DNA from: Isoperla grammatica
Taxonomy: Eukaryota; Arthropoda; Insecta; Plecoptera; Perlodidae
DNA length: 64,000 bases
Assembly: GCA_945910005.1 (NCBI GenBank)
Contig: OX246740.1
Span: 55,607,221-55,671,220, forward strand
Reading direction: 5' to 3'
The position numbers were made by a program, and so were the translations under genes. Below the pieces are notes generated by a model. It saw nothing but the letters and a program-made list of their open reading frames with translations. It did not search any database and was not told the origin of the DNA. The number at the start of each line of letters is the position of its first letter. Positions within the stretch are counted from its first letter, which is position 1. Shown one piece after another: positions 13,391 to 23,185 of this stretch.

Positions 13391-13807
13391 GGTTAGCATC
13401 CCTGCTTCCAATGCAGAAGGTCCCGGGTTCAAATCCCGCTTCAGGCAGAAGTTTTTTAACTTCTAATATGGATTCAATTCCATTACTTCTTGGCTTAGGA
13501 ATAAGTAAACGGTGACTTTGGAGCCGTCCTAGCAACGAAGCACTCAATAAATTCAAAGTTGTTCTGAATCGGCCTTGTTGATTCTGGCATTTGTCCGCAG
13601 GTGTTCGCACTGTCCAGTCACTGATTCATATGTTTCGTATTTGAAATATCGATCTTTGATTGGTTATCGCTCACTCGTCGATGGTGTTCGAAGCCTACAG
13701 GGTTGGTTTAGTCACTTTAAATTAAAGTCCCCCACTGCAAATCAGTTTAATTACTGAGTGGGTAGACTCTAAATGTGAATTTATTTTATTTTATTTATTT
13801 TATTTAT
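13331..13807 (+). repeat. tRNA-derived SINE, long copy
   Basis: A tRNA-like head (about 13371-13446) has an A-box-like stretch (GGTCCAGTGGTTAGCAT), an anticodon-like hairpin (CTGC TTCCAAT GCAG) and a B-box (GGTTCAAATCC) in a T-arm hairpin. It resembles tRNA-Gly with a shifted loop. A body of about 330 bp follows, ending in an ATTTT-rich tail at 13770-13807. Part of the body recurs at 23131-23185, and the 3' 130 bp recurs inverted at 44210-44345. The internal pol III promoter and repeated body make this a SINE and not a tRNA gene. Confidence 0.75.
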
Positions 13808-14164
13808 GTGTGAGTTAAGTTTTAGAGGAATGTCACAAATATGTGGACGATAGTTAATTGTCTCTCTCTTTCAGAGATCTTATAACTCTATCGAAGCAGA
13901 AACACAAGTGTTCTGGTTATTATATTTCCTAAACCTTAACATAAAGCCGTGCTTTATTTTTAACTGTCGTGAAAGAAAATGAGAAAAAGAAATTTAAAAG
14001 TAGCTTATAAACTACTTAAAATGTTACATAATATATATACTTTTGTTATTTCTATAATGATGTAAAATCTAAAACACACGCAAGGGAGCGGTAATCTCGA
14101 ATATGTTCATAGTTTCATGAGTGTTATCGGATGTGCTTAGTTCCTTTAAATATTCCCCCGGTCA

Positions 14165-14313
14165 GGTTGGAGTTCATAGTCGGCCCCTACACCTAGGGGC
14201 ACCCATTGTTACTAAGGTAACAGTTGTTTCCATGCTATTTCCCATAAACAAAACAAATCCATAGCAACAATGGGTGCCCCTAGGTGTAGGGGCTGACTAT
14301 ATGAATTCCAAAG
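14165..14313 (+). mobile_element. Foldback MITE, family A, copy 1
   Basis: Arms of about 50 bp are near-perfect inverted repeats with the core TAGTCGGCCCCTACACCTAG, then GGGGCACCCATTGTT, around a short loop. A second copy lies in opposite orientation at 38037-38183, where a 3-bp TAA duplication can be read. This copy has a degraded right end. It lies about 65 bp upstream of the GPCR coding exon, probably in its 5' intron or promoter-proximal DNA. Confidence 0.85.
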
Positions 14314-14376
14314 TCTTGGTTCCATTATATTAGATACTGTTAAAGCTAATCTCTCCTGGGCGTCCACTTGTTGCAG

Positions 14377-15732
14377 ATGTGCGACCCGATGACGTCACCG
14401 GAAGCCTCCCCCCTCCTGGGCATGGACCCCGGCCACAACGCGACCTACGACAACCACAGCGTCCCCCACTGGATCCTCTACGCGCAGGACCTCGCGCAGA
14501 ACTTCAACGACGACATCTTGCACCGGTTCGCGACCAACCTGCGCGTCGACCGTCCCGCCTTCTACTCGCTCATCTTCGCCTACTCCTGTCTCATCTTCGT
14601 CGGCTCGGCCGGCAACTTCTTGGTCGTGTTCGCCGTCGCGAGGAAGCCGGCCATGCGCACGGCGCGCAACATGTTCATGATCAACCTGGCCGTGTCCGAC
14701 CTGTTGCTCTGTCTCATCACCTCGCCGCTGACCTTGATGGAGATCGTGACGCAGTACTGGCCTCTGGGACGACAGGACGTCATCTGTAAGATGCTCGGCA
14801 TACTCCAAGCGGTCAGCATCTTCGTGTCGAGCTTCTCCATATCGGCCATAGCGCTCGACCGCTACCAAGTGATCGTCTACCCCACGCGGGGAAGCCTCCA
14901 GAAGTTCGGCGCGTTCGTCATCTGCGACATCATCTGGATGACCGCGATCGTTCTCACCGCGCCCATGTTCTTCTGGCGCACCCTAAAGCACCACGACGTC
15001 CACCTACCGAGCCTCTCCCGCAACATCACCATCGCGTACTGCATAGAGGAGTGGCCGATGGACCACGGACGTGCCTACTACTCTCTGTTCTGCCTCCTCA
15101 TCCAGTTCGTGCTACCCATAGTCACCGTCAGCATCGCCTACCTGAGAATATGCCGCAAACTGAGAGATCGATACATATCGAAACAGTCGCGCAAGACAAA
15201 AGACGATCGTCGGATGCGTCGCACCAATTCCCTGCTCGTGTCGATAGCCATCATCTTCTTCGCCAGTTGGCTACCCCTGAACGTGTTCAACCTCGTCACG
15301 GATCTGTTGCACGCGGAGAACACCCCCGGTCTGATCATCGTGTACGCCGTGTGTCATATGCTGGGCATGTCCAGCGCCTGCTCGAATCCCCTCCTCTACG
15401 GTTGGCTCAACGACAACTTCCGCAAAGAGTTCAAAGAGATAATCGCCGCGTTCTGTCCGTGCATCAAGATCGAGGCCATGCGCGAGAGGGTCGGCTCCAT
15501 CCGGTCGAGCCTGAGCAAGAAGAAGAAGAAGAGCGCGCAGTCGAGCGGGAATGACGCGCACGGCAGCTCCGGCAACAAGGATGAGAGTTGTCCGCTGGCG
15601 AACGGCGTCGAACCCAACTGCGCGACCGTCAATATATTCTACCACGGGACGGTCGAGACGGTCACGACGACGGATAACGGGATGGGGATGACGCACGGAG
15701 ACACGGAAATGACCGAGCTTACGCGAGTCTAG
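14377..15732 (+). CDS. Rhodopsin-family GPCR, neuropeptide F/Y receptor type
   Basis: A 451-residue seven-transmembrane receptor, probably coupling a neuropeptide to G proteins at the plasma membrane. Seen: N-glycosylation sites N21 and N26 before TM1; N80 (GN, TM1); D108 (LAVSD, TM2); C137 paired with C222 (CIEEWP, ECL2); DRY 161-163; W187; P247 (TM5); SWLP with W298/P300 (TM6); NPLLY 337-341 (TM7); a CPC palmitoylation-type site at 360-362; a Lys-rich tail; C-terminus ELTRV. The CHMLGMSSACSNPLLYGW block and the ECL2 match NPF/NPY-type receptors as I know them; the exact ligand is inferred. The start is the ATG right after a splice-acceptor-like TTGTTGCAG (14368-14376); ATGs at 14389 and 14422 are alternatives. 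The whole seven-TM region lies in one exon. Codons are strongly C/G-ending, unlike the AT-rich flanks. Confidence 0.93.
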   Translation: MCDPMTSPEASPLLGMDPGHNATYDNHSVPHWILYAQDLAQNFNDDILHRFATNLRVDRPAFYSLIFAYSCLIFVGSAGNFLVVFAVARKPAMRTARNMFMINLAVSDLLLCLITSPLTLMEIVTQYWPLGRQDVICKMLGILQAVSIFVSSFSISAIALDRYQVIVYPTRGSLQKFGAFVICDIIWMTAIVLTAPMFFWRTLKHHDVHLPSLSRNITIAYCIEEWPMDHGRAYYSLFCLLIQFVLPIVTVSIAYLRICRKLRDRYISKQSRKTKDDRRMRRTNSLLVSIAIIFFASWLPLNVFNLVTDLLHAENTPGLIIVYAVCHMLGMSSACSNPLLYGWLNDNFRKEFKEIIAAFCPCIKIEAMRERVGSIRSSLSKKKKKSAQSSGNDAHGSSGNKDESCPLANGVEPNCATVNIFYHGTVETVTTTDNGMGMTHGDTEMTELTRV

Positions 15733-15750
15733 ACGATGAAGGTAAGTTGG
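15733..15750 (+). other. Strong splice donor 9 nt after the GPCR stop
   Basis: The stop codon (15730-15732) is followed by nine bases and then AAG|GTAAGT, a near-consensus 5' splice site with the intron starting at 15742. If used, the gene has a 3'-UTR intron too close to the stop to trigger standard junction-dependent decay. No matching acceptor was identified downstream. Confidence 0.5.
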
Positions 15751-18547
15751 GTGATTGAATGTATCTAAACGTCAGTCTAATTAACACTTGTCATGAAAAT
15801 TAATAGGTTCGTGGCATTCTTTCATACATCCGTACAGAGTGCCATTCATAGTACCGTGAAAAAGCCTCATTATTTCCGCTGACTGTGTTTGGGTCTTTCC
15901 TAGTAGGCTAATACCAATACCAATATATGCACGAAAAGTATCCCTAGACCCAATTCAAGTAAAAATCTATGAAGTAGGGAAGTCTTAAATTGAGAACTCT
16001 GCTATTTCGCCAGCATGAGCTTTCTCTCTCTCTTTCTCTTCCTCTCTTTCAATTTCTTCGTTCTCGTTTTCCGTTTACAACTGTTCATGTAAAAGTAACG
16101 TTGACATTTCAAGCATGAAACTAAGTTATACGCGTTGACCCTGCCCCATTCCCCCCATGTCCAAGTCAAGTTTATCGTACTTCAGTTTGTGATTGAGATC
16201 TCGTGTATATCAAATACAATATCCGCAGCCAAAATGGCAGTTCGTTCAAAACATTTATAAAGCCATTTATGTAGCCAGCGACTTGAATGCAACAGTTGGT
16301 CCGACAGCTCTAAGTCGCAGTAGCAGTATAGAAGTTTGTCAACTTTAAACTTTGTATTTTGCCACCGTAGTGTAAGAATTGAACCAATCAGGGACCATCA
16401 TTCACATCACGTGACTTTGACGTCCACCATCTTGCATTGCACATTTTCCTTTGTGTGCCATCGAAAATCTGTTTCGTCGAAAAGTATTTATATATTCGTA
16501 ATCTGTATTTAAGTTGAGATATTTGCTGATATAGATTGCAACCCCTGATCGCTGGACGTATAGAAAAGTCGTACTATAGACACAGGTCAAAACCCACCCT
16601 TAACTAGTGTCTGATTCACAGCCCCTTCTATCAGAGCTGTCTTTGAGACGAGCTTGGAGATTCAAGGTTCCTTCTCCGTACAAAACAAAGCCCCCTCATT
16701 ATCGCGACTAGACTTCGCCGAGACACAGACTGAGCTCAAATAGTTTCGAGAACTAATTTGAACTCAAGGTCTTAATTAGAGCTCTTTGAGGACGTTCGGA
16801 ACTTGGTTCAAATCACACTGAGGACAATCCTTACAAAACATAGTTGCTATCATGTTCTATGCATAGTTTCATAGTATGCCATGCAAGGTAAAAGGTAGAA
16901 CTACGTCTTAACTATAAAACCATTGCATTCAATTGCATTGAATGCATTTAAATGTACACGCCAAAGAGATAAAGAACGAATGTATTACGATAAATTGCAG
17001 GTTAAATGTGTAAAGAACATAAACATATACAAAGAGAATAAGGAAAGAGCAGAAATACGGGGAAATCAAAGATTTCCAATGGATATCTCTTCTCCAATGT
17101 ATCATAAACCATTCAAGAATGGCATCGCTTAGAAATCTAGTCTCAAAGGTACCCAAGGTATTCCACGAGGCAAAGCGAAGGCACGGCAGACGGCGAATAT
17201 AATATGGATGATGAAACTTAGTACAATGAATGTGCCTCGAGCATGATTCTGCTGGTCTATATACCCAACCATGAACACATTTCATAAAAGCCCACAGCAG
17301 CAATTCAACTGAAGAGTCTGCTTTGAAGTTGTATCCAGCCGGAACTGAAAAAGCCATATCATCTAGAAGGTAGATGATCACATAAACCCCCCAACAGGTA
17401 TTGAAATAGTATGTTTTTGTTTCGAGCCCCTTGGGGGAAGTGTGAATACACTCGGTCGTCGTTAGTAGGCGGGCTACAATTCCTTTCCATTCTTTGTTGT
17501 GTTACTCTCTGTCTCCGAGGGAGGAACCGCAACAGTCTTTTGTTCTCAAAGCAAGGACGCTAAGAGGAAATGGCAAGTCCGTCCTTTGGGGGGCGGCCCA
17601 TCTCGGGATTTCCCGTATACATGTTTTGTGCGTGTTTTTGGCATCGTGCACTTAAACCATTTGCATTCGTGAATACGGTAGCGAGTAACGAATTCCTGTG
17701 GGACGATATTTCGATGAAACGGGAAGATGCAAGTATGGATTCGAGGGTAGAAGCAAATAGGGGTGAATAAATTGTGGAGGAAACTTATGAATGTGGAATC
17801 TTTGCGTTGGAGAAGGTATTGTGGTGGGATGGCCTCGCGTTCAGCTTGTTTTTACCCGAGTATAAAATGACGAGTTACGTTCAACTGTATCAAGTATTAA
17901 ACACGGGATTTTGGCCAATCGCATTAAAATATACTCTATTTATCCACCCATACACCCTACTGCTACGATTTATTCATACAGAAAAGTCGTCGGAAAATCT
18001 TTTTGAAAAGTAGATCACTTTGAATACACCTTTTTGCCACTACTTCAAAGCAAATACATTTGAATTTCTTTAAAGGGAATTTTTGTCACAGCAATCTCAT
18101 ATTCGCCTTATGCTTAAGCGCACATGTAGTACGCAATATATACAAAAGTCGAGCAGGTTTTAATTCAATTAAAAATTACTAATTAAAAATTACTTATTTA
18201 ATAATTGATAGGGCTATTAATATTCAAATTATACTTGAACGACTAATATAGCTAGGTATACTATATTGAAATTGCGTTTACATAAGTGACAATATTTCAC
18301 TGCGGAGCTTGAGCCATTAACTAAATAATTTTGATTAAAATCTTTGTCACACTGATATAAATACTTCTTCGCTTCACACCCAGTAAAACACCATAATTCA
18401 CATACAAAAATGCATTCAACATAGAACTTGAGCGAGCTGTTATGAACTAACGCTTTCAACGTGGTGGGACTTACATTAACAGGGAAGGATACACCTATGT
18501 CAAAAACCGCAAGTAATTTTCATTTTTAATTTATATCACAAGAATGG
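15751..18547. other. Intergenic or GPCR 3' region, no supported gene
   Basis: A polypyrimidine (TC-rich) tract spans about 16019-16066. CCAATCA (about 16384), CACGTGA and a near-CRE (TGACGTCC) cluster within 45 bp near 16384-16424. Open frames at 16929-17381 (-) and 17570-17770 (+, starting MASPSFGGRPISG) have no recognisable domain. An AT-rich stretch with direct ATTAAAAATTACT repeats lies near 18166-18200. Confidence 0.45.
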
Positions 18548-18775
18548 GCTTCGAAATCAAAAATCTTAATCAACAGCGCACTGTGGTTTAGTAAGCCCTA
18601 CACATTGAGTGCGCTAAGTCGTGACTTATATTATAATTAGTATGTTTTTTTATAAATAATTAATTTTATTACTAATTATCGAATTATAATCAAAATACTA
18701 CGCTAATGGTTATAATATTTTATTCAATCTGTAGGGCTTACCAAAGCAAAGTTCGCTGCTGATTTAGATTTTCGC
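18548..18775. mobile_element. Foldback MITE with about 50-bp imperfect arms
   Basis: The left arm reads AATCTTAATCAACAGCG and then TTTAGTAAGCCCTACA. The right arm carries its imperfect inverse (TGTAGGGCTTACC, then CGCTGCTGATTTAGATT). The loop is very AT-rich and there is no ORF. Element borders are approximate. Confidence 0.6.
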
Positions 18776-18996
18776 TTTCTTGTTGCAATCTTGAGATATT
18801 ATTTAATAATTAACATTTTCTGCGGTTCTTGACGTAGAGACTACCCTTTGCCCCCCCTCTCTCTTTCTCTCTCTTCAACCCACCTTCCCCTCGTCTTTTG
18901 AAGAGCGGATTGTGTAACTCTTCAATGAAAGAAAGTTGTAATACATCAATGGTGTATTTGTAAAAAAAGATCTGTTTTTCTTTCATCGAGTTTCCA

Positions 18997-19260
18997 TAAA
19001 ATTATGAATCCTGCCAAAAACAAGATTGAAACTGAAAACTCTATTTGCTTTTCCAAGGAAAATCAAATAAATATAAAGATGGAACCACAATTTTGTTTGC
19101 TACATGCCTTCGTCAGATGTGTGCGGGGATAGATAAGAAGGTAGATGAGAACTTGTTTGTCTGTGTATTTGAATAAAATTATGAATCCTGCCAAAAGCAA
19201 CACTGAAAAGAAAACTGTATTTACCTTAGAAAATAAACAGAATCTCAAAGACATGAAAGC
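18997..19260 (+). repeat. Diverged direct repeat (about 177 bp offset)
   Basis: ATAAAATTATGAATCCTGCC occurs near 18997 and again near 19174. Each is followed by about 60 bp of similar text (GAAAACTvTATTTrC and later AAATAAA). Both copies can be read as KIMNPAK in frame, but neither frame shows a known domain. The second lies in an open frame at 19145-19429. It may be a local duplication or an old repeat. Confidence 0.45.
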
Positions 19261-19290
19261 CATACAGACAGTCTTCGTCCCCACATCAAC

Positions 19291-19318
19291 GGGTGGGGTG
19301 GGGGGTGGGGGGGGGGAG
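19291..19318 (+). repeat. G-rich tract with quadruplex potential
   Basis: Successive runs GGG, GGGG, GGGGGG and a 10-G run lie within 28 bp, separated by single T bases. This fits the G-quadruplex consensus. There is no gene context to interpret it. Confidence 0.6.
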
Positions 19319-19443
19319 AGGCACAGGGTGTACATCAACACACGGAACCACCAATACACGACACGAGATTGCGCCGTGAGCCATCGCGGTCTCTCAACCC
19401 ACAGGTTTCGCATCCATCGTGTTGTCTAATGAGAAATGCGTCT

Positions 19444-19498
19444 ACTTCCGGCGGTGCTCACCGAGCGCGCTGGCATCAAAGAATGGCGGCCATCTTGG
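19444..19498 (+). promoter_or_regulatory. ETS plus YY1 motif pair, possible TATA-less promoter
   Basis: ACTTCCGG, the ETS/GABP core, lies at 19444-19451. A YY1-type AATGGCGGCCATCTTGG lies at 19482-19498. Together they typify animal housekeeping promoters, where YY1 often overlaps the start codon. An ATG inside the YY1 site opens a 16-codon frame (MAAILDPIVTTDSKMS). No downstream exon was found, so the gene it might serve is unknown. Confidence 0.35.
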
Positions 19499-19533
19499 AT
19501 CCAATCGTGACCACAGATTCGAAAATGTCCTAA

Positions 19534-21159
19534 TAAAAGACGTTTCCCCAGTTCTTTGACGTCGCTCTCGTCCCTCCGTGAGTTTCACGAGATTCGAACG
19601 AAAGTGGAGAGGCGGAAAATCGGATAATCTGAAAATTACGGCGACGGATAAACCGATGAGTTATAAAAGACCATCGGGAACGCAGAGACTGAATAACCAA
19701 TTCCAAACCAGGGAGGAAGTAAAAGATTTCTTCCCGTTACTTATGTCTCGTTGGGCGTCGGTAAATACACTCTGACTATACCTGCCAGTAGTAAAACCAA
19801 GCAAAATAGACCCAAGAAATAAACAAAAAACAAACGTTCTCTCTCACTTTAGTAATATGCAAAGCAAACGCTGCACGTAAACTGAAAATATTATTATTAT
19901 TTGTAGTTTTAAGACATACTCGACAGCTATGGGTCATATTACGTCGACTGAATAAAATCCATCACACATCACCGGTGTCGTCATAAGGGGAGTCCATTTT
20001 GGTATATAGTGGGGGTGGCCGGGGTGTTTGGGGGTTCGCCAGCCCAAAAACGAGACGCTCACGATTAATATCACGGCCTCTCTAACCATTTAGCTTGACA
20101 AAGGGTCGTTCTGTTTCACGGCCCTCTTTGTCTCCTTCCGATTCACGCGCTTCGAAAGACGAGTCCAATCCAATCCGGAGCTAATAATGAGAATTGCCCA
20201 GCTTAGTGGACGGAGCGGCTGCATTAATTGAAGCCCGGATGTCTGACCCACCCCTTACAATACGGCCGTGTTTTCCTCGACTTATTCACGGGTTGATAGG
20301 GTTGAAGGTTTATTAAGGGTTGATTATTGAAAGGTCTGCCTCGTGCAATGAATCTCTTTCTCTTATTCGCACACAAGGACGGGAGTTGAATGGTACAAAT
20401 GAAACCGATGTGACTGTTTTATTCTGAAAGCATCCGGTGTCCAAACTTGTGTGATTTCACGGCCCAATGAATCTTTCAGTCCAACAATACTCGAAGTACG
20501 TAACAAGTTTCCTTGATGAGAAAGACTCTCTTGTTTCTCAACTTTCATTATTCTTGTAGTTGAAGATAACTGTCTGGTTGTTTTAGTACGAAATCGATTT
20601 TTTTTTTAAATCTCTGCATGGATTGGGCACACTCCTTCATTTAAAAAATTGCTGTGCTTTGTTTCGGGCAAGCATGGAATATGCACCACTCAAAGAAAGA
20701 TATACACCAATATAGTTGATAGTGAGTCTCGTGCTGTAGAGCGGGTTGCGACGACTATGCATCTAAGTGACGTTGTTATACCTCAGAGCGAATACAATGT
20801 GGCGAAATGAAGCCCGTCGCGACGGCTCGATATTGCATCCTGTGTATAACACAGGGCGACATTCATTGCCCGAGGAAGTTCCGTCCGGGTGGTGAGACAT
20901 CAGAGACTGCGGCCCGGGATGACGTCACAGCCTACGTCATCTCTCTTGTACAGAGAAGTTCACGTGAAACACCACAACAGTTGTAACGCGGTCATTGACG
21001 AATTAGTAACATCTTAAATCTAATGGTGTAGGGTAAATAAAATGAAGAATAAAAAATAAATAAATATATTAATTATATTCTATCCCCTCAGGTACAAGAA
21101 CTCATATTTTCAGTGGGGGAAATGTATGCTATTTATTATGTGCCTCACCCTCGTTGCTA
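19534..21159. other. Intergenic, no supported gene
   Basis: No gene recognised. A CRE (TGACGTCA, 20920-20927) sits in a GC-richer stretch next to a second ACGTCA-like site. This could be part of a promoter. Confidence 0.45.
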
Positions 21160-21290
21160 TGTAAGTAAGTACAGTAAGTACAGTACTTGATGCTATGGAA
21201 TTGTTTTATTACATGCTATTTTCTATAAAAACAAACTCCATAGCAACCATAAACAAATTACATGCTTAACTCGACTCTGCATTCCGCCCT
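21160..21290 (+). mobile_element. Foldback MITE, family B, copy 2
   Basis: Same family as 8696-8835. TGCTATGGAATTGTTTTATT in the loop and CCATAGCAACCATAAACAAAT in the right arm match, and the right arm runs to GACTCTGCATTCCGCCCT. The left arm is partly replaced by a GTAAGTACA micro-repeat, so this copy is less complete on that side. Confidence 0.65.
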
Positions 21291-22699
21291 CAACTCTCTC
21301 AACTTAAACTGGAACTTCGCTAACAGGATGGAGAGGATCTTACGCATGTCAATGGTCATCCATAAAGCTTTTCCATCCTTAAACGCAGAATATTCTCTGT
21401 TCGATTCTTGGATAAGACATTCATTAAGGAGGGGGAAATAACATACAGGTCCCAACGTAACTAGTCTCATGCCCACCTCGGATCCTGATCTATCACCTCT
21501 TTCATGCACGCTATTTTCACGAAAATCAAGAAATTCCTGGCGTTTTTCACACATTCTCTCACAAGACTCATTCATTAGTCATGCTCACTGTGTCGGAATT
21601 ACCAGGTGTCTAATATACTGTCATAAATTATCCCTAATGACCCGGTTTCAAGTAGATGTTCGCAACTAGAGAAGTAAAAAATAAAGTTGGTTCTGTTAGA
21701 CTCGAGAGTAGGCTAGGTAGTTACGAAAGACAAGTCTAGTTGCAACGAACTTTAAGCTTATAGTAAGTAGTCTTGCATTCGATATCGCACATATATCGGA
21801 CCGCTGCTCACGTCAAGCAAGTCAGTGTGACGTCAAGGGTCGTGACTCGAGGTGTTTATGAATGGCAAAGCTCTAAGGCGGTGAGCGCCATCCGTCTTGC
21901 GACCTATCGAAGTCGATGATCGAGTGAGCGAGTAACATCGACACGGCGTAAACAGAATTCACCTTTAGCACTCAGACGCACACTTGTGTTTTGTTTGTGA
22001 GCACTGAGAAGCCAGGACGAGTCATGGTCTATTTTTTAAGCTGGTGTGTCGAGTACATGGGAAGGTTCTTAATATCACTCATTTTACCACTCATTTCCAA
22101 ACAAATTATTAATTTTATTAAATATAAGTTCTGAGTGCAACTTCAAACATTTATAATTAAATAAACATATGAATAGCTTTCCGTAACGTGAATGCAAAAC
22201 GAAATATCGAGGCTATGCTATGTCTAGAGCTTGCATCATTTTATTTTTTAACATTGCCCGAGCCGTATTTTAAGAACCGCTCTGCATGTGTCCAAATTTG
22301 TAAAGATAATTTAAAAAGCGAAGAAAGCAGCTGGAACAGCCTTCAGGTATAATTAGATGTGTGTGTGTGGCTTTGAGCTGAAACCTTTTGACAACGTTTT
22401 TCAAACCCGACTATGGAAGAGCCAAATTGCGAATGTGCACATTGCTTTGACGGACGTTTTCAACATTTTAGATCGGTGGGCAAGAGATAAATTATATAAA
22501 AGGAATTTATGATCCGATATTAGTTGTACGGGGTATGCACGATGTGCTAAGCAAGATTCTCCCACAGATTGGATTCCTATAGAAACACCCTCGTTCAAAC
22601 AGACGTACAGTTCTTTACAGAAACATTCGCCGAAGAAACGTAAGATGAAATGAAAACTGAAGCCAGGTCGCAACTCTTCGATTTTCATTCAATTACTTG
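21291..22699. other. Intergenic; one CRE
   Basis: No gene supported. TGACGTCA at 21828-21835 lies in a GC-richer stretch (about 21780-21960) that could be a promoter. The open frames on both strands lack domains. Confidence 0.45.
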
Positions 22700-22854
22700 G
22701 GTTCCTGTAGCTTTAAAGTCGACGTCATACGTCATAGATGAGTGAGTCGGAGCCAATCAGCGGGTGCCTTTTTCAAGTTCTAGATTTTCTTGGCCAAGCC
22801 ACAAACTATGACGTAAGCATCCACAAGGTTGCTGTGGAACGGTTCTAACACCCT
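22700..22854 (+). mobile_element. Foldback MITE, family C, copy 1
   Basis: Imperfect inverted arms carry TACGTCATAGATGAGTGAG (left) and CTATGACGTAAGCATCCAC (right). The loop holds GCCAATCAGCGGG. The right arm continues through CAAGGTTGCTGTGGAACGG. A second copy is at 31675-31832. The arms carry CRE-like ACGTCA and the loop carries a CCAAT box. There is no ORF. Confidence 0.65.
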
Positions 22855-23130
22855 CCATACAGAGTGGACCATTTTTTTATCTTGGTTTTAGTTTTAAAAG
22901 AAACCTTATCTTCTTTTTATTCTCTTCGCGTAGTTGAGACACAAGTACCCCTTAATCTTTTCTTATCGTCTCCTTTGTAAAGCAGTTTTATAACCTAATA
23001 GCGTGGACGTATAATTATTAATAAATGAATCTAAAACTAAATACACGACGAAAATAATATTATAAGAGAGGTAAGGGGCGGGATTCTTTATCTTTGGAAA
23101 ATTGACTTCAATCTGTCTTCCTACTGGCGT
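22855..23130. other. Unique AT-rich spacer
   Basis: AT-rich DNA between the family C MITE and the SINE fragment. Nothing is recognised in it. Confidence 0.4.
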
Positions 23131-23185
23131 GTATTATGTAAACGGTGACTTTTTGAGCCGTCATAGCAACGAAACACATAGTAAA
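23131..23185 (+). repeat. SINE body fragment
   Basis: GTAAACGGTGACTTT, then GAGCCGTC and TAGCAACGAA, match the body of the SINE at 13505-13545 with a few substitutions. Only this central module is recognisable. It may be a truncated copy, or a conserved domain shared by SINEs with different heads. Confidence 0.6.

Noticed and set aside
13371..13446. True tRNA gene (Gly or Trp)
   Set aside because: The acceptor stem does not pair, the A-box region is triplicated, and the sequence runs on into a body repeated elsewhere in the window. It is a SINE head.
14368..14376. Start of the GPCR at TTG 14368
   Set aside because: Non-ATG, and the nine bases look like the end of a splice acceptor (TTGTTGCAG). 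The ATG at 14377 is preferred.
14379..15696. Several long open frames on both strands overlapping the GPCR (for example 14395-14868 and 15271-15696 on the minus strand)
   Set aside because: They are by-products of the GC-rich codon bias of the receptor gene, which suppresses stop codons in other frames. They have Arg/Gly/Asp-rich, domain-free translations.
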